Source: Halictus rubicundus (taxonomy: Eukaryota > Arthropoda > Insecta > Hymenoptera > Halictidae). From it: 64,000 nt of DNA. Each line of letters starts with the position of its first letter. The first letter of the stretch is position 1. The notes beneath the pieces are model-generated. The model ran no database searches and was not told the origin of the DNA. It saw nothing but the letters and a program-made list of their open reading frames with translations. Location of the stretch: positions 1,612,001-1,676,000 of the forward strand of contig NW_027488564.1 in NCBI RefSeq assembly GCF_050948215.1. Reading direction: 5' to 3'. Shown piece after piece: positions 63,301-64,000 of this stretch. The translations under genes were made by a program, and so were the position numbers.

Positions 63301-64000
63301 TCCTATCCTATACTCTATCCTATCCTATCCGATATCCTATTCTATCCTCTATCCTATCTTATCCTATATCCTATAATATCCTCTACCCTATCATATCCTC
63401 TATCCTATCCAATCCCCTATCCTATCCTATCCTCTATCCCATCCTCTATCCTATAGAATCCTCTATTCTATCGTATCCTCTATCCTATCGTATCCTATCC
63501 TCAATCCTATCCTATCCTCTATCCTATCCTATCCTCTATCCTATCCTATCCTCTACCCTATCCTATCCTCTATCCTATCCTATCCTCTATCCTCTGTCCT
63601 ATCCTATCCTCTATCCTATCCTATCCTCCATCCTATCCTATCCTCTATACTATCCTATCCTCTATCCTATCCTATCCTCTATCCTATTCTATCCTCTATG
63701 CTACCCTATCCTCTAGCCTATCCTATCCTCTATCCTATCCTATCCTCTATCCTATCCTATCCTCTATCCTATCCTATCCTCTATCCTATCCTATCCTCTA
63801 CCGTATCCTATCCTCTATCCTATCCTATCCTCTATCCTATCCTATCCTCTATCCTATACTATCCTCTATCCTATCCTATCCTCTATCCTATCCTATCCTG
63901 TATCCTATAATAACCTCTATCCTATCCTATACTCTATCCTATCCTATCCGATATCCTATTCTATCCTCTATCCTATCTTATCCTATATCCTATAATATCC

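Larger units (their letters stand above)
47557..64000. repeat. TATCC satellite array, C-rich strand on + (last block)
   Basis: Continuation of the array interrupted by E2, running past the window end. From about 54 kb on it is more regular, with long stretches of the plain 12-mer TATCCTATCCTC. It holds the 1.95-kb and 4.26-kb tandem series listed below. Open frames of up to 1,014 codons are repeat artefacts. No other gene or element is visible. Confidence 0.95.

Overview
The window is insect-type heterochromatin; R1-clade non-LTR retrotransposons are mainly an arthropod group, and BEL/Pao elements are animal elements. I see no cellular gene, tRNA, rRNA or CRISPR array. About 45 kb is one diverged satellite family whose C-rich strand is built from TATCC and TCTATCC steps, most often the 12-bp unit TATCCTATCCTC. 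Three retrotransposons are embedded in it. I cannot name the species.

Layout: 1-3060 satellite, G-rich strand (GGATA) on +; 3061-10852 element E1, a 7.8-kb R1-clade non-LTR retrotransposon on +, with a 17-bp target-site duplication; 10853-20449 satellite, still G-rich on +; 20450-27703 a complete BEL/Pao LTR retrotransposon on + with 714-bp LTRs; 27704-43970 satellite, now C-rich on +; 43971-47539 element E2, a second, very GC-rich R1-clade element on -, 5'-truncated, with a poly(A) tail and a 17-bp target-site duplication; 47540-64000 satellite, C-rich on +. The right half is organised in higher-order tandem units of 3,347, 2,097, about 1,950 and 4,256 bp.

The most interesting signals are as follows. 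(1) Two unrelated-looking R1-clade elements sit in the same satellite with the same orientation relative to its G-rich strand and the same TSD length, which suggests endonucleases that target GGATA repeats, as TRAS/SART do for TTAGG and Waldo/Mino do for other simple repeats. (2) The satellite reverses polarity exactly at the BEL element, which lacks a direct target duplication and is flanked by reverse-complementary 5-mers. The left array is in part an inverted copy of the right array. The geometry is that of a head-to-head (telomere-fusion-like) join, or of an assembly misjoin through the BEL element. (3) The BEL gag and pol lie in one frame separated by a single UGA-CGG, a known leaky stop context.

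E1 ORF1 and ORF2 would supply the RNA-binding protein and the endonuclease/reverse transcriptase for target-primed insertion. The BEL gag and pol would supply the particle, protease, RT/RNase H and integrase. E1 has a 1-base frame break late in ORF2 and no AUG at the ORF2 start, E2 lacks its 5' end, and BEL looks structurally complete.
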